From contig JAGEMR010000118.1 of NCBI GenBank assembly GCA_021030915.1, positions 1 through 64,000 of the forward strand: 64,000 nt of DNA. The letters run 5' to 3'. The notes under the pieces were generated by a model. It saw nothing but the letters and a program-made list of their open reading frames with translations, was not told the origin of the DNA and did no database searches. This document shows positions 1-11,993 of this stretch, piece by piece (the stretch's first letter is position 1; each line of letters starts with the position of its first letter). Both the position numbers and the translations under genes were made by a program. Source of the DNA: Astrothelium macrocarpum. Its lineage: Eukaryota; Ascomycota; Dothideomycetes; Trypetheliales; Trypetheliaceae.

Positions 1-2288
1 ATTATATAATCAGATTCTAAAAATATATTCAATAAATTAAATAAAATGATAAAATATTCTATTTTATATTTTATAAAAAATTTAAAAATAATATTAAAAA
101 CGAATTAATAAATTATATAAATATCATAAATATTCTATCATAATTAATAAAAAGAATGATTAAATTAGATGATAAATTATATATAAAAATTTTAAAAAAA
201 AAAAAAAACTGAAAATTAATTATTGAATATGAAAATTTATAAATTCAAAATAATGATTATAACGATTCAATGGATTTTAATTTTATTAAAAAAGAAAAAA
301 AAAAGAATAATATTCATTCGAAAAAAGAATTTAAAAATAAAAAATATTATTTTTATAAAAAAGGAGAATATTTCGCAAAAAATTATCAATTCAAATTTAA
401 TATAATATGATAAAAAATTGTAATTATAAAAAAAGAAATCAATATGATTTTAATAGATTATTTAAATAAAAAAATTTTAATCAAAAGAATCATTTAAAAA
501 ATATCTGATAAAAAAAATGAATAATAATTCAATTAATAAAATAATAATAAAAAGAATAATCCATTTTTGATATTAGAAAATTTATAAAAAATCCGTAAAA
601 AAATATAAAAATATATTATATAATCAAATTAATAAATAAATCGAATTATATAAAAATATCTAATAATCGAATTTATATTTTAATAATATATCGGAAAAAT
701 ATTAAAATAATTTAATTATGAAAATCATTTTATGATTAAATTATATACAATTTCTAATTATTCAATATATATTATTATAATATAAATTTTTAAAAAATAA
801 TTTGGAATTTTAATAGAATTATTATCAGAAAATTTTGAAATATAGAAAAATATTTTATTTGATATAATCAATTCGGATTATAAATGATTAATTTTATTAA
901 AAAAATATTAAAATCAAAAATATCAATTATCAAAATATCAGAAATATTAAAAAATAAAAAAAAATATTTGATAAAATAATATCATTAATATATAAAATTT
1001 ACGATATTCTGAATATTGAAAAATATAATAATGATAATATTATAATAAAAATTATAAAAGATATATATATGATCAATAATAAAAGGATATATTTATAAAT
1101 AAAAAAATAAAAAAAATTATATTCATAAATATATCGTTATTCAAAAAAAATATAGAATATTTTTAAATGAATTTATTAATATAATCTATTTATGATTATT
1201 AAATTAAAAATTATTTTCAAAAATAATTAATTATAAATAAAAAATATCTAAATCATAAAAAAATGTATTATTATTAATATAAAAATGAGAATTATAAAAT
1301 TCATATAATAAAAAAATTAGAATAATATAAATCATAATTTTAGAAAAATTATAATTTTATTAATTATTTTATTTATTGAAAATAAAAAAAAGAATATATA
1401 TTAATCAATAAATGATTTTATAAAAACAGAAAAAATTATTTATATTATAATAATTATGGAATAATATAATATCCGTTTATATTTATTAGATAAATTATGA
1501 TAAAAATATATTTATTATGAAAAAAAGATTTAAATTTTATATATAAAATACGTATATAAATTTAAATATTATTTAGATATTTAATCATTTATTATATATT
1601 ACGATAATATTAAAAAAAAAAAAGAATTAAAATATTAATCAATTTAAAAATAAATAAAAATTTTATATTCAAAATATTTCAAAATTTATTGAATTTATTA
1701 ATTAAATCAAAAAATCAAAAATATATAATACGTATAATGATAGAAAAAAAAATGTCAGAAATTGATAAAATTTCGGAAGAAATTTGACTAATATTTATGA
1801 TTATCATAAAATATATTAAAAAAATTATATTCGATATCATTATTATAATTAGATATAATATCATATTAAAATTATTTTAATTATAATAATATAATTTAAT
1901 AATTAATTAAAAAAATAGAATATTGAAAATGAATGAATATAATTATAAAATTGTATCAAAATTTTCGTATTCCGATATAATAAAAAATGAAATAAATGAT
2001 TATTTTATATAAATCATTTCAAAAAATAAAATTTTTATCAAAAAAATTCCGAATATAATAAATATTCTAATAAAATAAAAAGATTAAAAAATTAATAATT
2101 TAAAAATAATTCCAATTATTTCTGAAATTTCTTTAAAATATAAAAAATGGATATATTTTTTCAAAAAAAAAATAGATATTAAAATATTATTTAAATACCA
2201 ATTATAGAATTATAAAATAAAATTTTTTATAAAAAAATAATTTATATTTAAATCCATTTATATATTATTCAATAAAAAATTTGAAATA

Positions 2289-4945
2289 TTAAAAGAATAT
2301 TTGGATAAAAATTTAAAAAAGAATTTTATCAAAAAATTAGAATTATTTATAAAATATTTGATTCTTTTTGTATTAAAAAAGAATAAAAATTTATAATTTT
2401 ATATAAATTATCAATAATTTAATAAAATAATAATCAAAAATCGATATTCATTATTCAATATTATAAAATTATAAAATAGATTTTTAGATATATAATAATT
2501 TATCAAATTGGATTTATTAAAAATTTATAATTTTATATAAATAAAAAAAGACGAAAAATGAAAAATAATATTTCAAATAAAATATAAATATTTTAAATAT
2601 TTTATTATATTATTCGGATTTATAAATATATTAATTAATTATCAAATATTTATTAATAATATATTATAATCATATTTTGATCGATTTATTATAATATATT
2701 TAAATGATATTTTCATTTATTCCAAAATTCGGAATAAATATATATAATATATAAAACAGATATTTATAAAATTTGATAAATATGATTTATAATTAAAATT
2801 TTTAAAATATGAATTTTAAATTAAAAAAATCAATTTTTTAAATTATATTATTAAAATTAAAATAATTTAAATTAATTCAGATAAAATAAAATCAGTCAAA
2901 AATTGGCCAGAATTGAAAAATATAAAAAATATATAATTTTTTTTTGAATTTGTTAATTATAATCATAAATTCATTAAAAAATATTCTTTTAAAATATAAT
3001 TTCTGACGGAATTTATAAAAAAAAAAAAATTTTTTATTTAAAAAAAATATGAAAAAATAATATTCGAAATATTTAAAGAAAATTATTTATAAAATTTTAT
3101 ATTAAAAACGATCAAATCATCAGAATTAATATAAATAAAAATTAATATATTTAATTTAATAATAAAAATATATTTATGATAAAAAATAATAAATAAAAAA
3201 TGATATTCAATAAAATATTATTCTAGAAAATTTTTAAAATTAGAATAAAATTATGATATTTATGATAAAAAATTTTTTATAATAATTATTATATTATAAT
3301 ATTGGAAAATTTATATTAAAAAATTATCATTTTTAAAAATTTTTATAAATCATAAAAATCTGATCTATTTTATGATTTTAAAATAATTGAATTAATAATA
3401 AATTAAATGATCAAAATTTTTAAAATAATATAAATTTATTATTAAATATATTTTAAAAAAAGATAATTTTCGGACCGATATATTAAATCAGAAAATGGAT
3501 TATATAAAAAAAGAAATTAATAATTAAATAATTTTTAAATTAAATAAAAATAGAATGATATTAAAGAATTATATTGAATTAAATATAATTCTGACGATCA
3601 TAAAAGAAGAATGATATATAGAATAAAAAATAATTATTTCAGAAAATAAAATTAAAAAAATTATTAATAAATATTATGATAAAAAATTTTATAAATATTT
3701 AGAAATCATTCAAATTATTAAAAATATCCAATGAAATTGTCATTTTAAAAAAATAAAAGAATATATTCGAAATTATATTATTAAATATAAATTGTATCAA
3801 AAAAATAAATATAATATATAAATAAAAAAAGAAATGATTATATTGATAAAATCATTATATATATTATTTGAATAAATTATTATGAATTTTATTACGGATT
3901 TATTAGAATTATAAAATCCAATAATAGAATTAAAATATGATATAATTATGATTATTATAGATAAATTAATAAAATATATTATTATTAAATAATTCAAAAA
4001 AATATATAAAATAATTCATATAATCGAATTATTATTTTAAAAAATAGTCAAATATTTTGAAATTCCAATAAATATTATATCTGATAGAAATTAAAAATTT
4101 ATATTAATTTATTAAAAAATAATTTTAAATGAATTCGAAATTAAATTGAAAATATTTATAATTTATCATAAAAAAATAAATAATTAAATAGAATATATAA
4201 ATCAAATATTAAAATAATATTTGAAATATTATATAAATAACTAATAAAATAATATTTGAAATATTATATAAATAACTAATAAAATAATTAGATATCTTTA
4301 TTATTTATAATATAATTAATATTGAATTAGAGGATATTATCAATTATATAAAAAATATTAATGGAATATATTTTAAATCAAAATAATAAAAATTGAATTA
4401 AATAAAATATAAAAATATTTTCAGATCAAATATAATAAAATATAATATAAAAATTGGAAATTTTGATATAAATATGAGAAAATATCAAAAAAAATAATTA
4501 ATAAATATTAATCAAAAATAGAAAAATCAATATTTTTAGAAAAAATGGATTTTAATTAAAAAAGAAAAATAAGATATATTTATTTATCAAAATTTTTAAA
4601 AATAAATTATCAATAAAAAAATTAGAATTAATCAAAATCGGGCCATTTTTGATATAAAAATAAAAAAAATCAATAAATTTTAAATTAAAATTATTATTAG
4701 ATATTAAAATTCATCCAATATTTTATATATTCTTATTCTAATCAATAAACGTAATAATATTATATCAAAAAATATTTTATTTTGAATTAAAAAAAAAAAC
4801 AAATTTAAAATTAAAAAAATTATAAATCATCATAATTATAAATATTTGATAAAATGAAAAAAATATCCGTATACGAAAAATATATAAGAAATTATAATAA
4901 TATTAGAAAAATATCAAAAAAAAATCTAAAAATATTATATCAAAA
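2289..4945 (+). mobile_element. Relic of a Ty3/gypsy chromovirus pol gene, RIP-destroyed
   Basis: One frame, interrupted by many stops, lines up with Ty3/gypsy Pol in canonical domain order. Reverse transcriptase starts at 2289; the MPFGLTNAP-like block is at 2607, and the YLDD catalytic box near 2697-2723 survives as YLND. RNase H runs about 3219-3430 with recognisable YSRK, NYDIYDK and NHKNL-YFM blocks. The integrase zinc-binding domain ends near 3786-3809, where the cysteines have become tyrosine. The integrase core starts at 3882 (FITDL) and its YHPQTDGQTE-like block is at 4161. The GPF...IHPVFHVSLL-like tail lies near 4622-4745, and a chromodomain (YLVKW-K-Y type, W now a stop) at 4801-4945. 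The frame is unbroken from 2289 to about 4210, so decay was by substitution. Gag, protease and LTRs were not identified. It cannot encode a working protein. Confidence 0.85.
4211..4280 (+). repeat. Perfect 35-bp tandem duplication inside the integrase relic
   Basis: Two identical 35-bp units (4211-4245 and 4246-4280) sit head to tail in the C-terminal part of the integrase domain. Because 35 is not a multiple of three, the downstream pol frame shifts, exactly as seen: domains before it are in one frame, and the GPF-like tail at 4622 is displaced by two. Confidence 0.85.
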
Positions 4946-5040
4946 AAGAATGATATTAAAATATTTTTAAAAATGATGATTTGTCTAATAATATATTATC
5001 CATTTAAATCAGAAAATCCTAAATTAATAAAAAAAGATTT

Positions 5041-5880
5041 ATAATAATATCCGCTGTAAAATAATTCTTTTTAATTTTTTTTTATAATAAATCGAATTCA
5101 TATTCAATTTTTATTTTCGCATATTCTTTAATCTGATAAAGAATTTTTTTATTTTATAATAAATAAATCAATATTTACACTAATTCTTTTTTATCATTTT
5201 TAATACATTTTTGATATTTTTTATAAATCTTATTCAATAACGATCAGAATAAATTAATACATTTACGATTATTTTTTATATATTCAGAATATTTTAAATG
5301 AAAATCTATTACGATATAAATCAATTCCTAAAATAAATAATAATTATAAAAAATAAAATAAGAAGAATTAAAATATATAATTTTTGAAATAAAACGGTGA
5401 TAATTAGAAGAAAAATGGGACGACATTTTTATCGAAAATAATAAAATTTTATGAATTTATAATATATAAAAATACGTGATTAAAAAAGAAGGATAATATT
5501 ATAATATTATGACGATATAAATATACGACGATTAATTGATATAATTATAATATATAATTCATCCGAAAATCCGCGAATTTATCAGAAGAATCGTGAATAT
5601 CATCCTTTTTTTGATAAAATTCATTTCAGCGATTATGAGAATCATTATAATATCAGTGAATAATTCAAATATATAAGAATCTGATAAAACCAATCATAAT
5701 TTCGTTATATTTAAAATCATTCTTTAAATTAATCTTTGATAACGTTTTTAATAGAATTTTGAATTATTAAAATATTATTTCTTACTAATTCAGTCCTTTA
5801 CCGATTCATTTCAGAAGCTATCTTAATCCGAAGTAGACTTGACCCAAAGGATACCTAGGATCATAACAATTATATTCAAA
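5041..5880. other. Less decayed part of the AT-rich block, no gene seen
   Basis: Still AT-rich, but with more G and C than its flanks and a short normal-looking tract near 5815-5865. It follows the chromodomain end of the retroelement, so it may hold the 3' end or LTR of that element or a separate insertion. I found no second copy to define an LTR and no protein family. Confidence 0.4.
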
Positions 5881-6780
5881 AAAAAAATATTTTCAAATAA
5901 ATTAATTCATTTTAAATAAATTATTTAATTGATATTATATTATTTTATTAAATAATTGAATATTAAATGAAATAAAATTTGACTGATTAACGTATATTTT
6001 TAATTTATAAATATATTCTGATAATAATAAATATAAAATATTAATTTTCAATAATCATAGTAATTATATCAATATAAAATTCTTTTATATTTATAAAATT
6101 CAATTAAAAATTGAATTAATATTTTTATTTTTTTATATATTTCATATTATTCAATCATTGAATTTATATGATTTTAATTCTATCAAAATATATTATTATA
6201 ATTATGTCAAAATTTTTATTCATTTAAATGATGTTATTATTATCAAAAAAGATTATTTTATTTATTATTATAATTTTATATATTAGAAAGATTTTATCAA
6301 AATTAATATTAAAATTGAATGAAAAATAGCAGATTTAATATTATTAAATTTCGCTATTTTATATAATTCATCATTTATTTTCGGTATATCTATTTCATTT
6401 TTCAAAAATATCATTTTTTTATAATATAAACGTATTCATTCTAATTATTCATCTATTTTTAAAATATTTCAAAATAAATAATAATTTTAAAATATTATAC
6501 ATATAATTGGAAAAATTATTAAAATAAATTGAAATATATAACATTCATTTCATAAAATAGACAAAATATTAAAAAAAATAATTATAAAATGTATAATATT
6601 AAAGAATAAAAATAAATAATTTAAATCTCAATTAGAATAAATGATTAATAAATCAAAAATAAAAATTATCAAAGTAAATATAAATAAAAAATTTACGAAT
6701 ATTAAAAAAATCAAATAAATTATTGATAAAACCATTATTGATAAAATGATTAAATCAATCAAATTAATTCCAAAACAAAA

Positions 6781-7330
6781 AAAAACATCTACAAACGCTT
6801 CTACACAGTCTGTATTTATTCATATATATACACAATTCCAATCCTAGCTGTTGTTATTGAGATAATTACAAATTAATTAATGAGATGACATGGTATTGTG
6901 TGGGCCATTACGGGGGGTGGGCCATTTCCGCATCACCCGACTTACAACATGATGTACAGTCCTTACAACTTACGACTTTGGCTGGACAACATACGCCTAC
7001 CGAAACAAAGTCTCAAGCTCTTAAAACTGCAAGGATGAAGTTTGTGTTCTCCTTCCAATTGCTTGTTTCGTGCTCGCTCACCGCCTTTTATCCCTGAGCT
7101 TTTGAAGTGCCTCTTGCATGTGTTTTGACCATTGTTTCTCTTCATCTGTTAACATTTGTTGAATAATCATTCTTTGGTTTATAATCTTGTCTACCAAAAT
7201 GAGACATTTTCAGTTGACGGTCTGTAATCACGCACGATGTTACCATGGACGTCGTGCTTAAAAGGATGTCGGAGGAAGGTCTGAAGTAGCAGTTCTCAAG
7301 GTCTCTTAGACGTCAGCAAGACGTTGGACG
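6781..7330. other. Transition from AT-rich block to genic DNA
   Basis: Composition becomes normal here. A short frame at 7035 (+) begins MKFVFSFQLLVSC and looks like a signal peptide, but stops after 20 codons. It could be the missing first exon of the hydrolase gene that follows, though I found no convincing donor site. Nothing else supported. Confidence 0.3.
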
Positions 7331-8356
7331 TTGTGCAAAAGCAGCAAGTTGAACGGGCTAGGTTTTATAATATCTCAGTACAAGATATGTGTCGTGCGTC
7401 TACAGAATTCCCTTCCAGAATATAGCTTATCAAGAGCAGACCTCTACAACGCACTGCTCTCCATCCTTGCTCTATCTATCGGCGCTGTTATAGGCGACCC
7501 CGACGGATTTGTCGACAGCAATGGTGTAAAAATCCACTACAGGATTTATGGCAGTGGAAAGGCCCCATTCCTCATCCTTACGCATGGCTTTCCTGACAAC
7601 GCGGATACTTGGTTTAACCAGATACCTTACTTTGTAGGCCGTAACTACACAGCCATCACCCCAACGCTCCGAGGCTTCCCCCCATCAGACATTCCCCCGC
7701 TGGCGGCCGACTACGATGTGTCTCACTTCAGCTCCGACATGCTCGCAATCTTTCAAGATGTCAAAGTACAGAAGCCCGCTTACCTTGTCGGTCACGACGT
7801 TGGAGGAGCCGTTGCGCAGCAGTTTGCGTATACCTATGGCGACATGATTTCCGCTCTAACCATGGTTAATACTCCGATAGTACCGACTTTCTTACCCTTG
7901 ATCGAGTTCGACGCCGAACAGCAAAGGCTTTCATCATATACGCTTAAATACTATGCCTACGAGCCGGGGCAACCAAAGAATGCCACTTTCATTGCTCGAT
8001 ATATCCGCAATGCTACCTACCGCGACAGCATCGTTGACTATCTAAACTCCTCACCGATCCGTGGTATGTTGGACTTTTACACTGAGCAATTTCCTGGCCC
8101 ACCATATTTTGACCTATCAACGTTCAACTACTCCTCGGCTCGCTATGCGTACAATCTGCCTTGTCAGATCATCTATGGGATCCAAGACCCGTACTTTAGC
8201 ATCAAAACACTTGATGGCTTGTCCAAATGGTTTCTGTACGGGATTCGGCTTGTGACCATCCCTCGCGCAGGCCATTGGCCATTCCAAGATGCCCCTACCA
8301 AGTTCAATCGCGAACTGGAGTCATTCCTCACGACTAATCAAACGGTGGATGATTGA
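7331..8356 (+). CDS. Epoxide-hydrolase-like alpha/beta hydrolase, first exon not resolved
   Basis: The translation is an alpha/beta hydrolase of the soluble epoxide hydrolase / haloalkane dehalogenase type. The oxyanion-hole motif HGFPDN is near residue 84. The nucleophile elbow is GHDVGG, with Asp as nucleophile. The acid lies in GIQDPYF and the catalytic His in AGHWPFQDAP. Length (about 340 residues) fits the family. A hydrophobic stretch (ALLSILALSIGAVIG) just before the catalytic domain suggests a signal peptide, so the enzyme may be secreted. The frame has no ATG before roughly residue 136: position 7331 is TTG and an in-frame stop lies just upstream at 7307. A 5' exon must therefore be spliced on (acceptor-like sites near 7402 and 7426), or the gene has lost its start next to the RIP block. 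The substrate cannot be inferred. Confidence 0.75.
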   Translation: MCKSSKLNGLGFIISQYKICVVRLQNSLPEYSLSRADLYNALLSILALSIGAVIGDPDGFVDSNGVKIHYRIYGSGKAPFLILTHGFPDNADTWFNQIPYFVGRNYTAITPTLRGFPPSDIPPLAADYDVSHFSSDMLAIFQDVKVQKPAYLVGHDVGGAVAQQFAYTYGDMISALTMVNTPIVPTFLPLIEFDAEQQRLSSYTLKYYAYEPGQPKNATFIARYIRNATYRDSIVDYLNSSPIRGMLDFYTEQFPGPPYFDLSTFNYSSARYAYNLPCQIIYGIQDPYFSIKTLDGLSKWFLYGIRLVTIPRAGHWPFQDAPTKFNRELESFLTTNQTVDD

Positions 8357-9184
8357 AATCGGGGGTGGAGATGCTAAATTTGGAGCACGTTGGCTACATA
8401 TCGAGTCTTCGCTGGTTCTTGTGAATAGTGGTGACCGCCGTTCGACTTCGCGGTGATTCGGGGCTTGGAGAGATTTCAACGACTTTTTGGTAGCAGAACA
8501 GCATACTTCTACCTAGATTTCGTGGAAAGACAAACGCTCTATTGAAATCCACCGGCTATAGCAATGAACATGCATATTCAACAGACTTCACTTATCGTAA
8601 TGTCCACAGAGCTAGGGAGCATCAAAGCGAGTCCGTCATGCATAGCCAACTTTGAACCGGATCAGCATACAGGACTAATATTCCTAGTGATGGATCGCTT
8701 GATATTTCTATAGCACCTTCGCAGTTTTGAGGTCGCTTTTGCCGCGCATCCTTTCTGTCGAGTCTTTTCTGTAAGCACAATCAGCTCAGGTACAATCAGA
8801 ATGAAAATATGCTAAAATGAGATAGCAAATAAGATGAGAGAAGTCAAGAGTTGTCAACAACTGTGACTCTATCTAGTCTTCTCCATCCCTTGTTGCACTT
8901 AAGTTATGTCTTCTGAACAGATATTACAAATGATTACTCCCATAAGGCTATGTGCTGGGGAACCCGGTATCCATTTCGGTTCAGTTTGCCGCTGCTTTAG
9001 CTTGCCTGAGTCACCAAAACCAAGACGAGGGAGACAGCGCCTAAATTTGGCATATATGAAAACAGCTTTCATACATTATGTTTAGCTATTATTGGATCAC
9101 AAAATAATACAATATTTTATGTATTGTCAGAAGTAGAGTAAACTATACATGAACTCATAAATATGTGAGTAAATTATACACAAA
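8357..9184. other. Intergenic, nothing recognised
   Basis: No frame with family resemblance or clean splice structure on either strand. AT content rises toward 9060, leading into the minisatellite. Confidence 0.5.
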
Positions 9185-9337
9185 ACTAGAGAGTGCGCAT
9201 AATTAGAGAATATGTAGAATTAAAAAGCGTACAAATCAGAAAATATGTAGAACCAGAAATTACATAGAATAAAAAAAATGTGTACGATCAGAAACTACAT
9301 AAAATCAAAGAATGCGTAAAATCAGAGAGCGCGTAGG
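9185..9337. repeat. Degenerate minisatellite, about 9 copies of a 17-bp unit
   Basis: 153 bp can be split into nine units of 16-18 bp resembling atcagagaatgcgtaga. Neighbouring copies differ at several positions; the last three (9287-9337) are the most alike. The tract lies in intergenic DNA and encodes nothing. Confidence 0.75.
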
Positions 9338-9851
9338 CGTAGACTATGTGTGGGGCTCAGGACATCTCACGGGATTAAATCCCCTAGTGATTTTGCTGTC
9401 TAGGCTTGCCATAGAGAAAAGTTATGTGAAAATGATTGGTTCTCTCCAATTTTAACCTAGTCCAGAAATTCGGCATCTCTTACGAACGCAATCACTGCAT
9501 ACAAGTTGGATGCTCGGCAGCCCAGCGCCCTAGATACGTCTTGGTAAGGCGCGTCGGTTTCACATCAGCTTCGTCAGACAATAATGATTCAGCGATGCAT
9601 CCCTAAGTGGAACCGCGCGGTCGGTTAAACTATACCTTGACGTATCACTTAGCGCCCAACCCTATTATAGCAGTCACGTTCGCTTGACGCCTTGCCTAGA
9701 TTTTACTGTGCCGTATTGGCTATTGCTATATAAGCAAGACTTATTCTTGAGAAATCAATGTCGTCTCAACCACCATAAGGCGGATTTCTTATCATCCGAT
9801 TCAGACCTTTTGTCCTATAGATTACCAATCACCAAGGTTGAATACCGCATC
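9338..9851. other. Intergenic, upstream of the WW-like gene
   Basis: No gene recognised. An open frame extends upstream of 9852 from about 9684, but it starts without ATG and has no family resemblance, so it is probably 5' untranslated or promoter DNA. Confidence 0.4.
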
Positions 9852-10684
9852 ATGAGTACTACCAACCTTGGACCCTTGATAGGTGGGACGATCAACCAAT
9901 ACGCGAATTCTGCTGGCCAAGTCTATTACCACGATACTGTTGCAGGGACGACAAGCTATGCAATCCCGAGCGGGTTCCAAGATGCCGCAAGCGTGTGTGA
10001 GCAACAGGCCCTAGAGTCGTGCCGCTGATGTTAATACCGGACAGGATACTTGGATCCTCGACACGACAAAGAGTTGGCCACAATGGTATGTACGGTGCAT
10101 GGCGCATGCATTGCAAACCACGTTGAAAAACACCCTCCAGGAACAACAGCAGAACAGGGAGGGCAGTCCTCATCAACCCTAACCCTCCCCCGCCTCAAAC
10201 ATACCTCGACGATATCAACATCAAGGCCGCTCTCGACCTTCTGGTTAGGGTACCGGATTCGGACGAACACGTCTTCCGAAGGCCTGTCGGAGACATGCTT
10301 CGCTTCATCTTCCCGTCGAGTGAAGGATATTCGGTCGTCCAGGAGACGGTGTCTGTGAACACCCGGCCCGACTTCTGCCTCTTTAAGGTTTCTCAAAGGC
10401 CCGGCGGAACCCTGTACCAATATGAGTTCATGCTTGTGGAATCCAAGAAGCCGGGAGAGGCTTGGGCACCCACGGAAGATCATCTCCACGATCACCTCGA
10501 AGGAAATGGGAACGAATCCAAGAATTGCTACGGAATGATTGAGATTGGGTTCGACGTGCAATTTTACAAGTTCGAAACGTCCAATTTCAGCAGGGTTGGG
10601 AGACGGATGCACCTCATCAAGAATGCCGGCGAGGTAGTAGCCTGGGGTCGACACATCAAGGATAACCCCATGCCGTTCGTGTAG
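9852..10684 (+). CDS. WW-like-domain protein with unknown C-terminal domain, 3 exons
   Basis: I join 9852-9992, 10045-10085 and 10141-10684, giving 241 residues. Intron 1 (9993-10044, 52 nt) runs from GTGTGT to CAG with a CTGAT branch site. Intron 2 (10086-10140, 55 nt) runs from GTATGT to CAG. Phases match at both joints and remove the stops separating the frames. The N-terminal part has a WW-like pattern, with tyrosine where the first tryptophan is usual, a GQVYYHD core and a closing proline (residues about 15-40). The rest, with YLDDINIK and a conserved-looking stretch from MLRFIFPSSEG to the end, I do not recognise. No signal peptide or membrane segment is visible. A 207-codon antisense frame overlaps it but has no comparable structure. 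Product role unknown. Confidence 0.6.
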
Positions 10685-10913
10685 ACTGGGAGACGGGTCG
10701 GATGATCGTTGGACGGAGTTCTTTCGGGTTTTCTAGTTGTTTGTAAGGGGTTTCCACAATTGATGAAATCTGAAACATGAACTGGCCATTCTGCCTGATA
10801 TATGGGGAGTACAACTTACAGTCTATCGATAGTCAACTCAATCGTCAAACTTCTTACTGTGCGATAGATTGATGGGTCGGGTTGATATCTCATAACGGAC
10901 ATTTCGGACACGT

Positions 10914-11993
10914 TCACTTGTATGCAATACCACTAGGATAGTCACCGAACCAAATATGCGACTCCACAGGAGTCCAAGGCGTTCTAGACCGGCGGCCCTC
11001 TTCCCTTTCAATGTTTCGGTTGCCGCATCTCCATGCAAAAATTGACCCAGCGTCAAGCAGGCAGGCGATCCTGGCGCTCTCAATTGGTCCCTCTGATACC
11101 TTGTCAAGGATCGCATCCTGCAGCTCAATGGGGAGCTTGCGAAAAGGAGCCGTGCCAGCGCTAGTCTGCGTGGCTTGGAGAAGAAGGTCGATGGCTTCGT
11201 CAGAAGGAGGATGCGTCCCATCGAAGAGACGTTTGGGTTCCGTGTATCTTTCGAGCTCGCTGTTTATCCGATACAGGATAAGCTCCCGTACCGAGAGTAT
11301 GAGGTAAGTGAGATTTTTGTCTGCCGAACCGGGAGTGGACTGGATCTGGGCAGCGAAATCCTTTCGGATCAGCGTGATGGCGTGCGGAGTATGCTGGCAC
11401 AGAACTATAGACGTTCCACCGACCCTGACGATGTGTCCACTTGCAAAGCCCCATTCTGGGAGGTTGTCTATCCAGACCAGGAAGCCGCCAGTGCCCTGAC
11501 GTGAGAGCGTTGCTTCTTTGACGGCAAAGTCCAGGGTGATGATCCTGACGATAGCATAGGCAAGCCTTCGAAAGGTAGAGTTATTGTAACGACCACAGAG
11601 GACGTGCCTCCACTGAAACGCAAAGTCAGCGAGTATCCTGGAGACGAAAGCTTTGCGTCGCTGTAGGCGCTGCGGGTCGATCTCCTTGCGTCTCATTTTC
11701 CAACAGGGCGCTGGGTAGACGGATTGTAAGGCGTGTTTGGCGAGTGTCGGCGGTAGCTTATAGGGCTCGAAATCGGAAATGGTTATGGAACGCTGGCGAA
11801 CAAGGTTGAGAGGAAGCCAAAGATTGCAATCGCTTTTATCCAATCGCAGAATATCGCCGTCAAGGTCAAAGGTCCAGACGGCTCCAACATGAGTCCATCG
11901 GCGATCGTTAAAGGGTGTAACGACGTCGTCCTGCTGATGCCAATCTCGGGAAATGTGCGAGTACAAAGCATCAAAGGTGGATTCTACGTCCAT
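10914..11993 (-). CDS. Hypothetical protein with F-box-like C-terminal motif
   Basis: An intronless frame of 359 residues from the first ATG (11993). The frame stays open to 12038, but only from a TTG codon. No family is clear. Near the C-terminus LPIELQDAILDKV resembles the core of an F-box (LPxELxxxIL), followed by a leucine/isoleucine-rich helix. A central part has GHIVRVGGTSIVLC-like beta segments. No signal peptide or transmembrane helix is visible. Orphan proteins of this kind are common in accessory regions of Pezizomycotina. Whether it binds Skp1 is inference from one motif in an unusual C-terminal position. Confidence 0.55.
   Translation of the reverse strand: MDVESTFDALYSHISRDWHQQDDVVTPFNDRRWTHVGAVWTFDLDGDILRLDKSDCNLWLPLNLVRQRSITISDFEPYKLPPTLAKHALQSVYPAPCWKMRRKEIDPQRLQRRKAFVSRILADFAFQWRHVLCGRYNNSTFRRLAYAIVRIITLDFAVKEATLSRQGTGGFLVWIDNLPEWGFASGHIVRVGGTSIVLCQHTPHAITLIRKDFAAQIQSTPGSADKNLTYLILSVRELILYRINSELERYTEPKRLFDGTHPPSDEAIDLLLQATQTSAGTAPFRKLPIELQDAILDKVSEGPIESARIACLLDAGSIFAWRCGNRNIEREEGRRSRTPWTPVESHIWFGDYPSGIAYK

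Larger units (their letters stand above)
1..6780. repeat. AT-rich RIP-mutated heterochromatin block
   Basis: Almost the whole stretch is A and T, with only scattered G and C, and it ends abruptly near 6780 where normal composition begins. The few open frames inside are lysine/asparagine/isoleucine-rich and are not genes. A transposon reading frame can still be followed through the middle (see the Ty3/gypsy entry), and its changes are almost all C-to-T or G-to-A, the signature of repeat-induced point mutation in ascomycetes. Such blocks are usually transposon graveyards, centromeric or subtelomeric. The left edge is cut by the window, so the true size is unknown. Confidence 0.9.

Noticed and set aside
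223..405. 60-codon ORF in the AT-rich block
   Set aside because: Poly-Lys/Ile frame produced by A/T runs; no gene expected in RIP-saturated DNA.
10031..10654. 207-codon minus-strand ORF overlapping the WW-like gene
   Set aside because: It lacks any domain or splice context, while the plus strand gives a coherent three-exon protein in phase.
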